38,894 bases of DNA from Streptomyces odonnellii (lineage in GTDB: Bacteria > Actinomycetota > Actinomycetes > Streptomycetales > Streptomycetaceae): NCBI RefSeq assembly GCF_000981895.1, contig NZ_LATD01000010.1, positions 1-38,894 on the forward strand, read 5' to 3'. A program made the translations under genes and the position numbers. This document shows, piece by piece, positions 7,971-16,229 of the stretch. The number at the start of each line of letters is the position of its first letter. The stretch's first letter is position 1. The notes beneath the pieces were generated by a model. The model worked only from the letters and a program-made list of their open reading frames with translations. It made no database searches and was not told the DNA's origin.

Positions 7971-8100
7971 GTCGACGCTCCTCAGGTAAGCGTTGGCCAC
8001 GCCCCTGGACCGTTCGCGCGGTCGCGGGGGTCCGGTACAGGCGTACGGAACTTCGGGGGAGCCGCCCGGGCCGACGGGGGAGCCTGGATGACGTTCCGGG

Positions 8101-8121
8101 CGGTTCCAAATCAGTGAACCG
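8101..8121. promoter_or_regulatory. Inverted repeat in the divergent intergenic region
   Basis: CGGTTC (8101-8106) and GAACCG (8116-8121) form 6-bp arms around 9 bp, about 70 bp before the HTH/TPR regulator and about 130 bp from the start of the opposite operon. This is a plausible operator for the HTH protein encoded at 8193, but it could be chance. Nothing else convincing was seen in the roughly 220 bp between the divergent genes. Confidence 0.3.
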
Positions 8122-8192
8122 TCCATCACGCACAGTGGGTACGGTGAGAGACAGTTGGAACGGTATACGCGGTTTACAGCCCCGGAGCGGAG

Positions 8193-9554
8193 ATGATCGT
8201 GGCAGCGCAGAGAGACCCCAACTCCCGCCTGCGCGAGACCATCGACGCGATCGGCTGCACGTACGAGTCTCTGGCCAAGGACGTCCGGCGCATCGCCGGC
8301 GAGAACGGCGAGATCACCCGCACCAACAAGTCGGCGGTTTCCCATTGGGTGAGCGGCACACGTCGGCCCAGCGGCCGGACCGGCCAGTACCTTGCCGAGG
8401 CGCTGTCGCGCCGAGCAGGCCGTACGATCACGCAGGCCGAGATCGGCCTGTGCGCACCCGACACCGACGGGGCGCACGAAGCCGACCCTGTCCTCGCCGC
8501 AACCAACCTGGGCCGCGCCGACATCGAACACAGCCGCTTTCTCGCAATCGCCGCCTTCACCACCGCCGGCGTCGCCATGCCGCTCGCCCACGACCAGGAG
8601 GCCACCGCCCGGATGCTGCGCGCCCGCACCGGCAAATCCATGGTCGGCATGGAGGACGTGGACGTCGTACGCGCGATCAGCGCCGCCTTCAGCGCGGCCG
8701 ACGAACGCCTCGGCGGCGGCCACGGCCTGACCACCGTCACCGCCTACCTCGCCGATACCGCGGCGCCCATGCTCCGGGGGCGCTTCCCAACCGAAGTCTT
8801 ACGGCGAACTGCCTTCGGCGCGGTGGCCGAACTCGCCTACCTGGCAGGCTGGAAGCACCACGACCTTGGCCAGGAAGGCGCCGCCCAACGCTATTACCAG
8901 GTCGGCTACCAGCTTGCCTGCGAGGCCGACCCGCACGGCCACGCCGCCTGGATGATGCGCGCCCTCGCCCACCAGGCCCTGAGCCTCAAACAGCCCCACC
9001 ACTGCGTCGACCTCGTCGAGGGCGCCCTCACTCGGGGCCTTGGTCACATCGACGGCCGGACAGAAGCTCTCCTCCACATCACCCACGCCCGCGCGTACGC
9101 CGCAGTAGGAGAGAAGCCCTCCGCAGCCCGAGCGCTCCTCGCAGCCGAAGACGCACTGCTGCGTGACGACAGCCCTCAGCCCAGCTACTCGCGAGTCAGC
9201 GGCCCGGCCGCGGGCACCGTGGCCAGCCACACGGCCCGTACCCTGACCGACCTCGCCGACCACGTCGGCACCGAACAGCAACACCGCGACGCGCTGGTCC
9301 GCTGGGACCGCGAGAAGTACAAGCGCGTCCACGCCCTGACCTACGCCGACCTCGGTGACGGCCTCGCCGCCCAGGCCCGCGCCGACGAGGCCGTCGCCGC
9401 CTGGTCCCAGGCCCTGACTCTCATGGAGGGCATGACCTCGGACCGTACCCGCAAGGCCGTCTCCTCGATCCGTTCCACCCTTGCGGTCTATCAGCGCCGC
9501 CGTGTCCCCGGCGCCGCCGATCTCGCCCGCCGTGCCCGAGAGGCCCTCGCCTAA
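8193..9554 (+). CDS. HTH transcriptional regulator with C-terminal TPR-like repeats
   Basis: 453 aa. The N-terminal part (about residues 10-75) looks like an XRE-type DNA-binding domain: RLRETIDAIG, then TYESLAKDVRRI, then NKSAVSHWVSGTRRPSGR, where the last stretch resembles the recognition helix. The remaining 300+ residues are all-helical and fit a TPR-like fold, as in many Streptomyces signalling regulators that may bind a peptide or small ligand. The start ATG follows GGAGCGGAG; GTG 8199 is an alternative. A Nudix hydrolase gene begins just after its stop and is probably cotranscribed. The gene diverges from the RsbW-like operon. Target genes and ligand are unknown. Confidence 0.8.
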   Translation: MIVAAQRDPNSRLRETIDAIGCTYESLAKDVRRIAGENGEITRTNKSAVSHWVSGTRRPSGRTGQYLAEALSRRAGRTITQAEIGLCAPDTDGAHEADPVLAATNLGRADIEHSRFLAIAAFTTAGVAMPLAHDQEATARMLRARTGKSMVGMEDVDVVRAISAAFSAADERLGGGHGLTTVTAYLADTAAPMLRGRFPTEVLRRTAFGAVAELAYLAGWKHHDLGQEGAAQRYYQVGYQLACEADPHGHAAWMMRALAHQALSLKQPHHCVDLVEGALTRGLGHIDGRTEALLHITHARAYAAVGEKPSAARALLAAEDALLRDDSPQPSYSRVSGPAAGTVASHTARTLTDLADHVGTEQQHRDALVRWDREKYKRVHALTYADLGDGLAAQARADEAVAAWSQALTLMEGMTSDRTRKAVSSIRSTLAVYQRRRVPGAADLARRAREALA

Positions 9555-9588
9555 CATGCCCGACAACCTGTCCGACGAAGGGACCGCT

Positions 9589-10086
9589 GTGGCTCAGCAG
9601 ACCAACGACCGCTCACAAGCCCTCAGGCCGGCCATCGAATCCATGACCTTGCTGGTCGCCGCAGTCATCGTCCACGACAAGGCCGCCAACCGCATCGTCC
9701 TCCTCCAGCGCGGCGAGCACGCCAAGTTCGCCAGCGGCATGTGGGACCTCCCCGTCGGCAAGAGCGAACCGGGCGAGCCCGTCACCGAAACCGCCGTGCG
9801 TGAGTTGTACGAAGAGACGGGCCTGACCGTGAAGCCGGAGTCCCTGAAGGTCGCCCACATCATCCACAGCGCCTGGGGCGTCGAAGCCCCCAACGGCTTT
9901 CTCACCGTCGTCTTCGCCGCCCACGAATGGAGCGGAGAACCCGAGAACCGCGAACCGCACAAGCACGCCCAGGTCCGCTGGGTCGACGCCCACACCATCC
10001 CCGAGGAGTTCGTGGCCACCAGCGCGAGCGCCCTCCGGCGTTACCTCACCGGCGGGCCGGAAGTCTCCCTCAACGGCTGGCATTGA
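9589..10086 (+). CDS. Nudix hydrolase
   Basis: 165 aa from the GTG at 9589. The complete Nudix box Gx5Ex7REUxEExGU is visible: G-KSEPG-E-PVTETAV-RELYEETGL. Nudix enzymes hydrolyse nucleoside diphosphates linked to another moiety, using Mg2+; the substrate here cannot be told. I prefer GTG 9589 because GAAGGG lies 6 nt before it. An ATG at 9556, two bases after the previous stop, is the other candidate and would add 11 residues (MPDNLSDEGTA). Pairing with an upstream HTH/TPR regulator is a recurring Streptomyces arrangement and suggests cotranscription. It is followed by a short GC-rich hairpin (about 10185-10200) before the convergent DUF6879 gene. Confidence 0.88.
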   Translation: MAQQTNDRSQALRPAIESMTLLVAAVIVHDKAANRIVLLQRGEHAKFASGMWDLPVGKSEPGEPVTETAVRELYEETGLTVKPESLKVAHIIHSAWGVEAPNGFLTVVFAAHEWSGEPENREPHKHAQVRWVDAHTIPEEFVATSASALRRYLTGGPEVSLNGWH

Positions 10087-10232
10087 CGAGTTGACGCCCC
10101 ACCGGTCGCGACGAACAGAGCGCGCCCCACACCGTTGCAAAGCGGAGCGCGAGGCGCTCGCCGCTGAGGCCGGAAGCACGGCGAAGGCCCCGAAGGGCCT
10201 CCGCCAGACTCCTGCGTTCCGAAGCTTGGCGC

Positions 10233-10769
10233 TCAGGTTCGATAGCCACTGAAGGGGACCGCGTTCTCCAAGGCCAGGTCGCGCCAGGCGAGGTACTTGC
10301 CCAGATCGGGTTCCTGGATCAACTCGCGGTTCACCTGTGTCCCGTCGGGGCGATAGTTCAGATGCACGACGGTCGTTTCGTCGAACATCCAGAAGTCCTG
10401 CTCGGGGAGCCCCGGGTTTTCCTTGTCTGTCAGATCAACGATCTGATAGTTCTCGCCGGCCGCGACGTTTCCCGGGATGCACCATTCGAACAAATAGCGA
10501 CTGTAGTCCGTGAGCGGCCTGCGGACCAGTTTGGCGCGCGTCATCGTGCGGCCAGCAGCGGCATGGTCGCTGATCAGCTTGTGCCAGTCGGAGTTGAAGG
10601 CATCGGGCTCTTCATCCCCGGCGAGAAACGCCCGAACCGTCGCCGTCTCACCGGGCATGGTGTAGATCTGATGCGCCTCAAGCCGGAATGCCGATCGCTT
10701 GAAGTCCCTGAAGTATGACTGCCATTCGTCACCGTCCAACAGCACCGGGCTAGAGCCATCCACGGGCAC
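10233..10769 (-). CDS. DUF6879 family protein
   Basis: 178 aa, recognised as DUF6879 by LLDGDEWQSYFRDF near the start, RLEAHQIYTMPGE, the central RRPLTDYSRYLFEW, the EQDFWMFDE segment and the C-terminal YLAWRDLALENAVPF. The family is widespread in Streptomyces, is usually encoded beside HTH regulators, and has no established function. The start ATG lies 20 bp inside the end of the upstream small gene (10750-10947), so the two are coupled. GC content in this pair is lower than in surrounding core genes, in keeping with an accessory origin. Confidence 0.85.
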   Translation of the reverse strand: MPVDGSSPVLLDGDEWQSYFRDFKRSAFRLEAHQIYTMPGETATVRAFLAGDEEPDAFNSDWHKLISDHAAAGRTMTRAKLVRRPLTDYSRYLFEWCIPGNVAAGENYQIVDLTDKENPGLPEQDFWMFDETTVVHLNYRPDGTQVNRELIQEPDLGKYLAWRDLALENAVPFSGYRT

Positions 10770-10947
10770 GGGCAGCCTCCTTCAAAGTCTCATCAGGGAT
10801 CAGCACAACCGACTCGCCTTCGGGCGTCTGATGAGCCAAGTCATAGCCCTGCACGGCAAGCATGTCAGGCTGTTCCGTGGCGTACACAGTCGGACAGTCT
10901 CCATTGCCGCACTTGTCATCGCCGCCGGCGATCAGCACCAGATTCAT
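10750..10947 (-). CDS. Small Cys-containing protein coupled to DUF6879
   Basis: 65 aa starting MNLVLIAGGDDKCGNGDCPTV (read as consecutive short segments MNLVLIAGG, DDKCGNGDC and PTVYATEQ), then VQGYDLAH and a C-terminal ETLKEAARARGWL helix. GGAGG lies 7 nt before the ATG at 10947, making this start better than the in-frame ATG at 10977. The two closely spaced cysteines and the VQGYDL segment recur in small Streptomyces proteins next to DUF6879 genes, as far as I recall. Its 3' end overlaps the start of the DUF6879 gene by 20 bp, so they are translated together. A regulatory or toxin-antitoxin-like pair is possible but not shown. Confidence 0.75.
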   Translation of the reverse strand: MNLVLIAGGDDKCGNGDCPTVYATEQPDMLAVQGYDLAHQTPEGESVVLIPDETLKEAARARGWL

Positions 10948-11021
10948 GTGGCCCCTCCATTCCTCTGCGGTCAGCAAGCTACGAGGGAACTACCCGCCCG
11001 GCAAGCGCGACCAGGCGGTCA

Positions 11022-11116
11022 GTCACGTACTCGCATAAATCCGGCGGCGACGCGGCTTGCACCGTCGACGCCTCGGCCGTCCCCGCCAATGGCACCTGGA
11101 CGCTGCGGGTCGAGGC
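11022..11116 (+). other. Possible remnant of a secreted-protein domain
   Basis: One plus-strand frame reads VTYSHKSGGDAACT, then VDASAVPANGTWTLRVEA, and then degenerates into Arg/Pro-rich sequence. NGTWTLRV is typical of the end of a P/Homo B or similar beta-sandwich domain of secreted proteases. There is no start codon or Shine-Dalgarno, and the match covers only a dozen residues. It could be a decayed fragment or chance. The rest of 10948-11169 shows no gene. Confidence 0.2.
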
Positions 11117-11169
11117 CCGGCGGCCCCGCCGGGCGCGGCGGTACATGCCGTACATACGCTCCTCGCCCC

Positions 11170-11940
11170 TCACACCTCCGCGCCCAGCGCCCGCCTCAGG
11201 CCCACATTGCTCGTGAGCAGTCCGCCGTCCACCGGGAGCGTCACCCCCGTGATCCATGCGGCGTCCGTGGACGCCAGGAACGCGACCGCCGCCGCCACGT
11301 CGTCAGGTGTGCCGACCCTGCCCATCGGGTAGTGGGCCGCCGCGCGTTCGAGGCGTTCCTCGCGGCCCGACCAGGCGTCCGTGCGGATCGTTCCCGGGGC
11401 CACGAGGTTGACGCGGACGCCTCGGGGGGCGGCGTGGCCCGAGAGGGTTCGGGTGAGTGCGGCCAGGCCCGCCTTTGCCGCGCTGTAGGCGTGGTTGCCG
11501 AAGTCCTGTTCGCCGTTGACGGAACCGATCGTGACGATCGCGCCCCGGCCCGACGCCACCAGGTGCGGAAGCGCCGTGCGGGCGCAGCGGAAGGCGCCCG
11601 TCAGGGTGATGTCCAGATCCTGTGCCCAGGACTCGTCCGGTTCGTCCTCGAAGAGCGGGGCGTCCAGCGCGCAGGAGTAGGCGTTGTTGACCAGGGTGTC
11701 CAGCGTGCCGAAGCGCTCGACGGCGTAGGCGACGGCCGCGTCCACGGAGGTACGGTCGGCCACGTCGCAGCCGTACGGCACGGCGCCCGGGATGGCCGCC
11801 GCCGCCCGCACCGCCCGTTCCTCGTCCAGGTCCGTGACCAGGACGTGCGCTCCCTCCCGGGCCAGCCGGCGCGCGGTCGCCTCACCGATGCCGCGCCCCG
11901 CTCCGGTGATCAGTACGCCGTATCCCTCGAAACGTCTCAT
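11170..11940 (-). CDS. Short-chain dehydrogenase/reductase (SDR)
   Basis: 256 aa, a classical SDR with a complete active site. The Rossmann motif TGAGRGIG binds NAD(P), NNAY stands in the NNAG position, the catalytic Ser is in IGSVNGE and the Tyr/Lys pair is in YSAAK. An Asp after the second strand (VTDLDEE) favours NAD(H) over NADP(H). The C-terminal end has the usual ITGVTLPVDGG. I start at the ATG at 11940 (MRRFEGYGVLITGAG); an ATG eight codons upstream is also in frame. It stands alone, divergent from the DUF1259 gene, so the substrate cannot be inferred. Confidence 0.88.
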   Translation of the reverse strand: MRRFEGYGVLITGAGRGIGEATARRLAREGAHVLVTDLDEERAVRAAAAIPGAVPYGCDVADRTSVDAAVAYAVERFGTLDTLVNNAYSCALDAPLFEDEPDESWAQDLDITLTGAFRCARTALPHLVASGRGAIVTIGSVNGEQDFGNHAYSAAKAGLAALTRTLSGHAAPRGVRVNLVAPGTIRTDAWSGREERLERAAAHYPMGRVGTPDDVAAAVAFLASTDAAWITGVTLPVDGGLLTSNVGLRRALGAEV

Positions 11941-12101
11941 CGGCCGATCATGTCGCCGACGCACCGCCCGCGCCAGGGTCCGGCGGCCGGTCCGCCGCGG
12001 CCGGCCTCCCGTGCCCCAGGGGCCGTCCCCCCGGGCGCCGTTCCATGGATCGCGCGCTCCGGCGGATCATGCTTTCATCACGTCACGGAGGTGCAAATGT
12101 G

Positions 12102-13229
12102 ATGAGCAGAGAATCGCGGTATGAACCTGACAGACGCGCCGATAACGGCACACATGCCGATGACGCGTTCGCCCCACCGCGTCGGCGCCTCGTGATCGCG
12201 GCCGCGCTGGCTCCGGTACTGGCCGGGGCGGGAACCGTCATCGCCCTCACCGAGCCCCCCAAGAAGGCCGAGGCGGCGAAAGCGCCCCAGGCCCGGTTCC
12301 CCAGGGAGAACGGCGCTGACGGCGCTGACGGCGAAGACGACGGGGACGGCGGAAAGGAACTCCTCAAGCCCGTGCCCACCACGCTGGCGGACTGGAAGGG
12401 CGTGTCCGACGCGCTCGGCCGCACGGGCGAACTCGTACGCGGCGTCTTCTACCACACCCGCTTCCCGCGCAGCGACCTGAAGGTGGTCTCGTACGGGGTC
12501 AAGGTCAGCCCCGGGCTCGCCCTGGGTTCGCACATGGGCTTCGTCCGGTACGCCGACCACAGTCACCTGGTCATGGGCGATCTGAACGTCACCGAGAAGG
12601 AACTCCAGGGCGTGCTGGACGCCTTGACCCAGCACGGCATCGCCGTGACCGCCCTGCACAAGCACCTGCTCTCCCACTCCCCCGACGTCTGGTGGTGCCA
12701 CATCCACGGGCACGGACACGACGCGGCGGAGCTCGCCCGCGGTCTGCGCGCGGCGATGGACCGTACGGCGAGCCCGCCCGCCAGGGCACCGGGCAGGCCG
12801 CCGGGCACCCCGCCGCGCCCCGATCTGGACGTCCCGGGGGTCGAGAAGGTGCTGGGGGTCAAGGGCTCCAACGACGGCGGGATCTACAAGTGCATCTTCG
12901 CCCGCCGCGAGCCCATCATCGAGCGGGGCCGGCTGCTGCCTTCCGGCCTGGGCGCGACCTCGGCCTTCAACTTCCAGGCCCTGGGCGACGGCCGGGCCGC
13001 ACTCAACGGCGACTTCGCCATGGTCGCCGACGAGGTCCAGGAGGTCCTGACGATCCTGCGCAAGGGCGGGATCCAGCTCGTCGAGGTGCACAACCACGGT
13101 CTGTACGAGGAACCGCGTCTGTTCTTCACCCACTTGTGGGCCATGGACGACGCCGTCAAGCTCGCCGAGGCCCTGCGCCCCGCGCTGGACGTCACCAATG
13201 TGGTCCCGGTCAACTCGGAACGCGAGTAA
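12102..13229 (+). CDS. DUF1259 (LppY/LpqO-like) exported protein
   Basis: 375 aa. The N-terminus carries a twin-arginine-like RRRLVIAAALAP followed by a hydrophobic stretch, so export by Tat or Sec is likely. Two DUF1259-like repeats follow. The first contains LGSHMGFVRY, GDLNVTEKEL, ALHKHLLSHSPDVWW and HIHGHG; the second contains GDFAMVADEVQEV, VEVHNHGLYEEPRLFF and HLWAMDD. The repeated His residues look like a metal site, but the biochemical role of the family is unknown; mycobacterial members are lipoproteins LppY and LpqO. GGAGG lies 10 nt before the ATG at 12102. A Pro/Arg-rich insert separates the two halves. It ends about 70 bp before the convergent serine hydrolase. Confidence 0.85.
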   Translation: MSRESRYEPDRRADNGTHADDAFAPPRRRLVIAAALAPVLAGAGTVIALTEPPKKAEAAKAPQARFPRENGADGADGEDDGDGGKELLKPVPTTLADWKGVSDALGRTGELVRGVFYHTRFPRSDLKVVSYGVKVSPGLALGSHMGFVRYADHSHLVMGDLNVTEKELQGVLDALTQHGIAVTALHKHLLSHSPDVWWCHIHGHGHDAAELARGLRAAMDRTASPPARAPGRPPGTPPRPDLDVPGVEKVLGVKGSNDGGIYKCIFARREPIIERGRLLPSGLGATSAFNFQALGDGRAALNGDFAMVADEVQEVLTILRKGGIQLVEVHNHGLYEEPRLFFTHLWAMDDAVKLAEALRPALDVTNVVPVNSERE

Positions 13230-13302
13230 CGCGAGCAACGCGACCGTACGACACCGGTGCGACCACATACGGCTCCGGCAGGGCTGCGCGCCGCGACCGT
13301 CC

Positions 13303-14646
13303 TCAGAGCGCCGACGCCACTGACGGTACGGACCGCACCGCCCGTACCAGCGCCTGTGCCCGGGGATCCGCCGTGACCCCCTTGCGCATCCCGTTCGTCA
13401 CATAGCCGAACGCGACCCCCGACTCGGGGTCGGCGAACCCCAGCGAGCCGCCGCGCCCGGGGTGTCCGAAGGAGCCGGGACCGAGCAGCGGCGCCGCCGG
13501 GCCGTGCAGCATGAAGCCCAGACCGAAGCGGGTGGAGACGACCAGGACCCGGTCCGGGCCCGCCGACTCCTCCGTACGCGCGAGGGTCAGCGTGGCGGGC
13601 GCGAACAGCCGGTGCCCGTCGACGGGCCCGATCATCGCGGCGTAGCACCGGGCCAGCGCCCGCGCCGTGGAGATACCGCCCGAGCCGGGGAGTACGGCGG
13701 CCCGGTACGCCGGGTCGTTCTCGTCGGGCCGCGGGTCGATCACCCCGAAGGCGCGCCGGGTGAGCGATCCCGAGTCGCGGTAGGCCTCCGAGACCGACCG
13801 CTTGGGCCGTAGCCGCAGCTCGCCCCCGACGGCGGTCGGTTCGCCCAGCCGTCCGATCCGGCCGACCCGGTGCGCCTCCTCGGCGGGCAGCCCGACCCAG
13901 AAGTCCAGCCCCAGCGGCCGGGCGATCTCCTCGGCGATCCAGCGGCCGACGCCACGGCCGGTCACCCGTCTGACCAGTTCGGCGATCAGCCAGCTATAGG
14001 TGTGCGCGTGGTAGCCGTGGTCGGTGCCCGGCTCCCAGACGGGCCGCTGGGCGGCCATCGCCCGCGCCCCCGACTCGCCGTCGAGCGCCTCGGCCGGGGT
14101 CAGCGGCCGGTCGAGTACGGGCACACCGGCGCGGTGCGAGAGGAGATGCCGTACGAGCACCCGCTCCTTGCCCGCGGCCTTGAACTCCGGCCAGTAGGTG
14201 CCGACCGGGGCGTCGAGATCGATCTGGCCGCGCTGGTGGAGGAGGAGCGGTACGGCGGCGGTGACCCCCTTGGTCGCCGAGCGCACGATCTGAGCGGTGT
14301 CCACGGCCCATGGCGCGGCTCCCGCTCCCGGCGCCCATTCGTTGGCGGCACCCGGAAAGCCCGGCCCGGCACCCAGGTCGGCACCCGCACCGACCGCCGG
14401 GTCAGAACCCGCACCGGCCCCCGGCACCCGTTCCGTGGCCGAGTCCGGCACCCCCGCTCCGTCGACGTCCCGCGTACCCGCCCACAGGTCGACGACCTTC
14501 CGCCCGTCCTGGAACACGGCGACCGCCGCCCCCTGTTCACCGAGCCGCTCGAAGTTCCGTACGAAAGCGTCCCTGACCGGCTCGAAGCCCGCCGCCACCG
14601 TGCCCTGGACGTCCACGCCCACGCCATCCACCCCGTCGCACCGCAT
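13303..14646 (-). CDS. Beta-lactamase-fold serine hydrolase (EstB/LACTB type)
   Basis: 447 aa. The class C beta-lactamase-like fold is shown by SxxK as SATK (in IVRSATKGVTAAVP), the Tyr motif region YHAHTYSWLIAEL and a C-terminal HPGRGGS in place of KTG/HxG. Such enzymes are usually esterases or carboxypeptidases. There is no signal peptide, so it is probably cytosolic. Residues about 65-115 form a Gly/Ala/Pro-rich insert (with GAGAGSDPAVGAGADLGAG) between strands that normally are joined by a short loop. AGGGG lies 9 nt before the ATG; a later GTG at 14616 would start at the conserved VDVQGTV. The gene begins 29 bp after cbiO on the same strand and may ride on the metal-transport operon, though no functional link is known. 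Confidence 0.88.
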   Translation of the reverse strand: MRCDGVDGVGVDVQGTVAAGFEPVRDAFVRNFERLGEQGAAVAVFQDGRKVVDLWAGTRDVDGAGVPDSATERVPGAGAGSDPAVGAGADLGAGPGFPGAANEWAPGAGAAPWAVDTAQIVRSATKGVTAAVPLLLHQRGQIDLDAPVGTYWPEFKAAGKERVLVRHLLSHRAGVPVLDRPLTPAEALDGESGARAMAAQRPVWEPGTDHGYHAHTYSWLIAELVRRVTGRGVGRWIAEEIARPLGLDFWVGLPAEEAHRVGRIGRLGEPTAVGGELRLRPKRSVSEAYRDSGSLTRRAFGVIDPRPDENDPAYRAAVLPGSGGISTARALARCYAAMIGPVDGHRLFAPATLTLARTEESAGPDRVLVVSTRFGLGFMLHGPAAPLLGPGSFGHPGRGGSLGFADPESGVAFGYVTNGMRKGVTADPRAQALVRAVRSVPSVASAL

Positions 14647-14675
14647 ACCGCCACGCCCCTGCGGCGCGACCCCCT

Positions 14676-15470
14676 CTATGGTGCAACGTGCCCCGGCGAC
14701 ACGGAACGCGGGTCGAATCCGAAGGGCAGCTCCAGCCGGTGGGCCGCCATCAGTTCCTGGTCACCGAGCAGACTCCCGGTCGGGCCGTCGGCCGCGATGA
14801 CGCCCTGGCTGAGGATCACCGCGCGCGAGCAGAGTTCGAGCGCGTACGGCAGATCGTGCGTGACCATGAGCACGGTGATGTCCAGCGAGCGCAGGATGTC
14901 CGCCAGTTCACGCCGGGACGCCGGGTCGAGATTGGACGAGGGCTCGTCGAGGACCAGGATCTCCGGATGCATCGCCAGTACGGTCGCGACGGCCACCCGG
15001 CGCCGCTGCCCGAAGGAGAGATGGTGCGGCGGCCGGTCCGCGTACTCCGACATCCCGACCTGGCCGAGCGCGGTGACGACGCGCGCGTCCAGCTCGGACC
15101 CGCGCAGCCCGGCGGCGGCCGGGCCGAACGCCACGTCCTCCCGTACCGTCGGCATGAAGAGCTGGTCGTCCGGGTCCTGGAAGACGATGCCGACCCGGCG
15201 CCGGATCTCGCCCAGATTCCGCTTGGCGACCGGCAGCCCGGCGACCGCGACGGTGCCGGCCCCGGCGGTGAGGATCCCGTTGAGGTGGAGGACGAGGGTG
15301 GTCTTTCCGGCGCCGTTGGGCCCGAGCAGCGCCACCCGCTCGCCGCGCCCGACGGTCAGATCGACACCGAAGAGGGCCTGATGCCCGTCCGGATAGGCGT
15401 ACGCGAGCCCGCTGACCTCAAGGGACGGCGGCGGCGCCGGTTCTGCGGGAGAAACGGAGGATACGGTCAT
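14676..15470 (-). CDS. cbiO: ECF-type cobalt/nickel transporter ATPase CbiO/NikO
   Basis: 264-aa ABC ATPase that powers metal uptake with CbiQ and CbiM. Walker A GPNGAGKT, Q-loop FQDPDDQLF, signature LSFGQRRRVAVA, Walker B ILVLDEPSSNLDP and the switch His in MVTHDL are all present. The FQDPDDQLF form is characteristic of energy-coupling-factor ATPases. The start ATG at 15470 overlaps the TGA of cbiQ as ATGA, so translation is coupled. Only one ATPase is encoded, as is usual for dedicated Co/Ni systems, so it would act as a homodimer. Confidence 0.93.
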   Translation of the reverse strand: MTVSSVSPAEPAPPPSLEVSGLAYAYPDGHQALFGVDLTVGRGERVALLGPNGAGKTTLVLHLNGILTAGAGTVAVAGLPVAKRNLGEIRRRVGIVFQDPDDQLFMPTVREDVAFGPAAAGLRGSELDARVVTALGQVGMSEYADRPPHHLSFGQRRRVAVATVLAMHPEILVLDEPSSNLDPASRRELADILRSLDITVLMVTHDLPYALELCSRAVILSQGVIAADGPTGSLLGDQELMAAHRLELPFGFDPRSVSPGHVAP

Positions 15471-16228
15471 AGGGTCCAGCCAAGCAGACACACCGCGAGC
15501 GCCGACAGCGGGAGGGCCGCCGCACGCGTCCACTGCGCCCGGGACGCGGTCACCTCGTCGATGACCGGCATGGTGCCCGCGTACCCCCGGCTCACCATCG
15601 CCAGATGGACCCGCTCGCCCCGCTCGTACGAACGGATGAAGAGCGCGCCCGCCGACTTGGCGAGGACGCCCCAGTGCCGTACGCCCCGCGCCTCGAAGCC
15701 GCGCGAGCGCCGGGCGATCGACATCCGGCGCATCTCGTCGGTGATGACATCGCCGTACCGGATCATGAAGGACGCGATCTGTACGAGCAGGGACGGCAGC
15801 CGCAGCCGCTGGAGGCCGAGCAGCAGCGAGCGCAGTTCGGTGGTGGAGGCGAGAATCACCGACGCGCAGACCCCCAGCGTCCCCTTGGCCAGCACGTTCC
15901 AGGCGCCCCAGAGTCCGGGCACGCTCAACGACAGCCCCAGGTACCGGACCTGGTGGCCCGGCACCACGAACGGCATCAGCAGCGCGAAGGCCACGAACGG
16001 GATCTCGATCAGCAGCCGGCGCAGCAGGAACCCGACGGGGATCCGGGCCACCGCCGCGACCGCCGCGAGCAGCACTCCGTACAGCGCGAAGGACCAGACC
16101 GCCTCGCGCGGGGTGGAGACCACCACGATGACGAAGCAGAAGACCGCGGCGAGCTTGCAGTGCGGGGGCAGTTCATGGACGGGCGAGTGCCCGTGCCGGT
16201 AGAGCTTGTGGGCATGGCCCGCGCCCAT
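15467..16228 (-). CDS. cbiQ: ECF-type cobalt/nickel transporter transmembrane protein CbiQ/NikQ
   Basis: 253 aa, the T component linking the metal-binding membrane unit to the ATPase. The N-terminus is His-rich (MGAGHAHKLYRHGHS). Several membrane helices follow, then the coupling-helix signatures RRMSIARRSRGFEARG and ERVHLAMVSRGYAG with their typical A-R-G patterns. The start is one base after the stop of cbiM, and its stop overlaps the cbiO start. The order M-Q-O is the usual one. Confidence 0.92.
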   Translation of the reverse strand: MGAGHAHKLYRHGHSPVHELPPHCKLAAVFCFVIVVVSTPREAVWSFALYGVLLAAVAAVARIPVGFLLRRLLIEIPFVAFALLMPFVVPGHQVRYLGLSLSVPGLWGAWNVLAKGTLGVCASVILASTTELRSLLLGLQRLRLPSLLVQIASFMIRYGDVITDEMRRMSIARRSRGFEARGVRHWGVLAKSAGALFIRSYERGERVHLAMVSRGYAGTMPVIDEVTASRAQWTRAAALPLSALAVCLLGWTL

Positions 16229-16229
16229 G

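Noticed and set aside
7795..8723. 309-aa minus-strand ORF over the HTH/TPR gene
   Set aside because: Only its last 58 codons look real; the upstream part is antisense to a good regulator gene.
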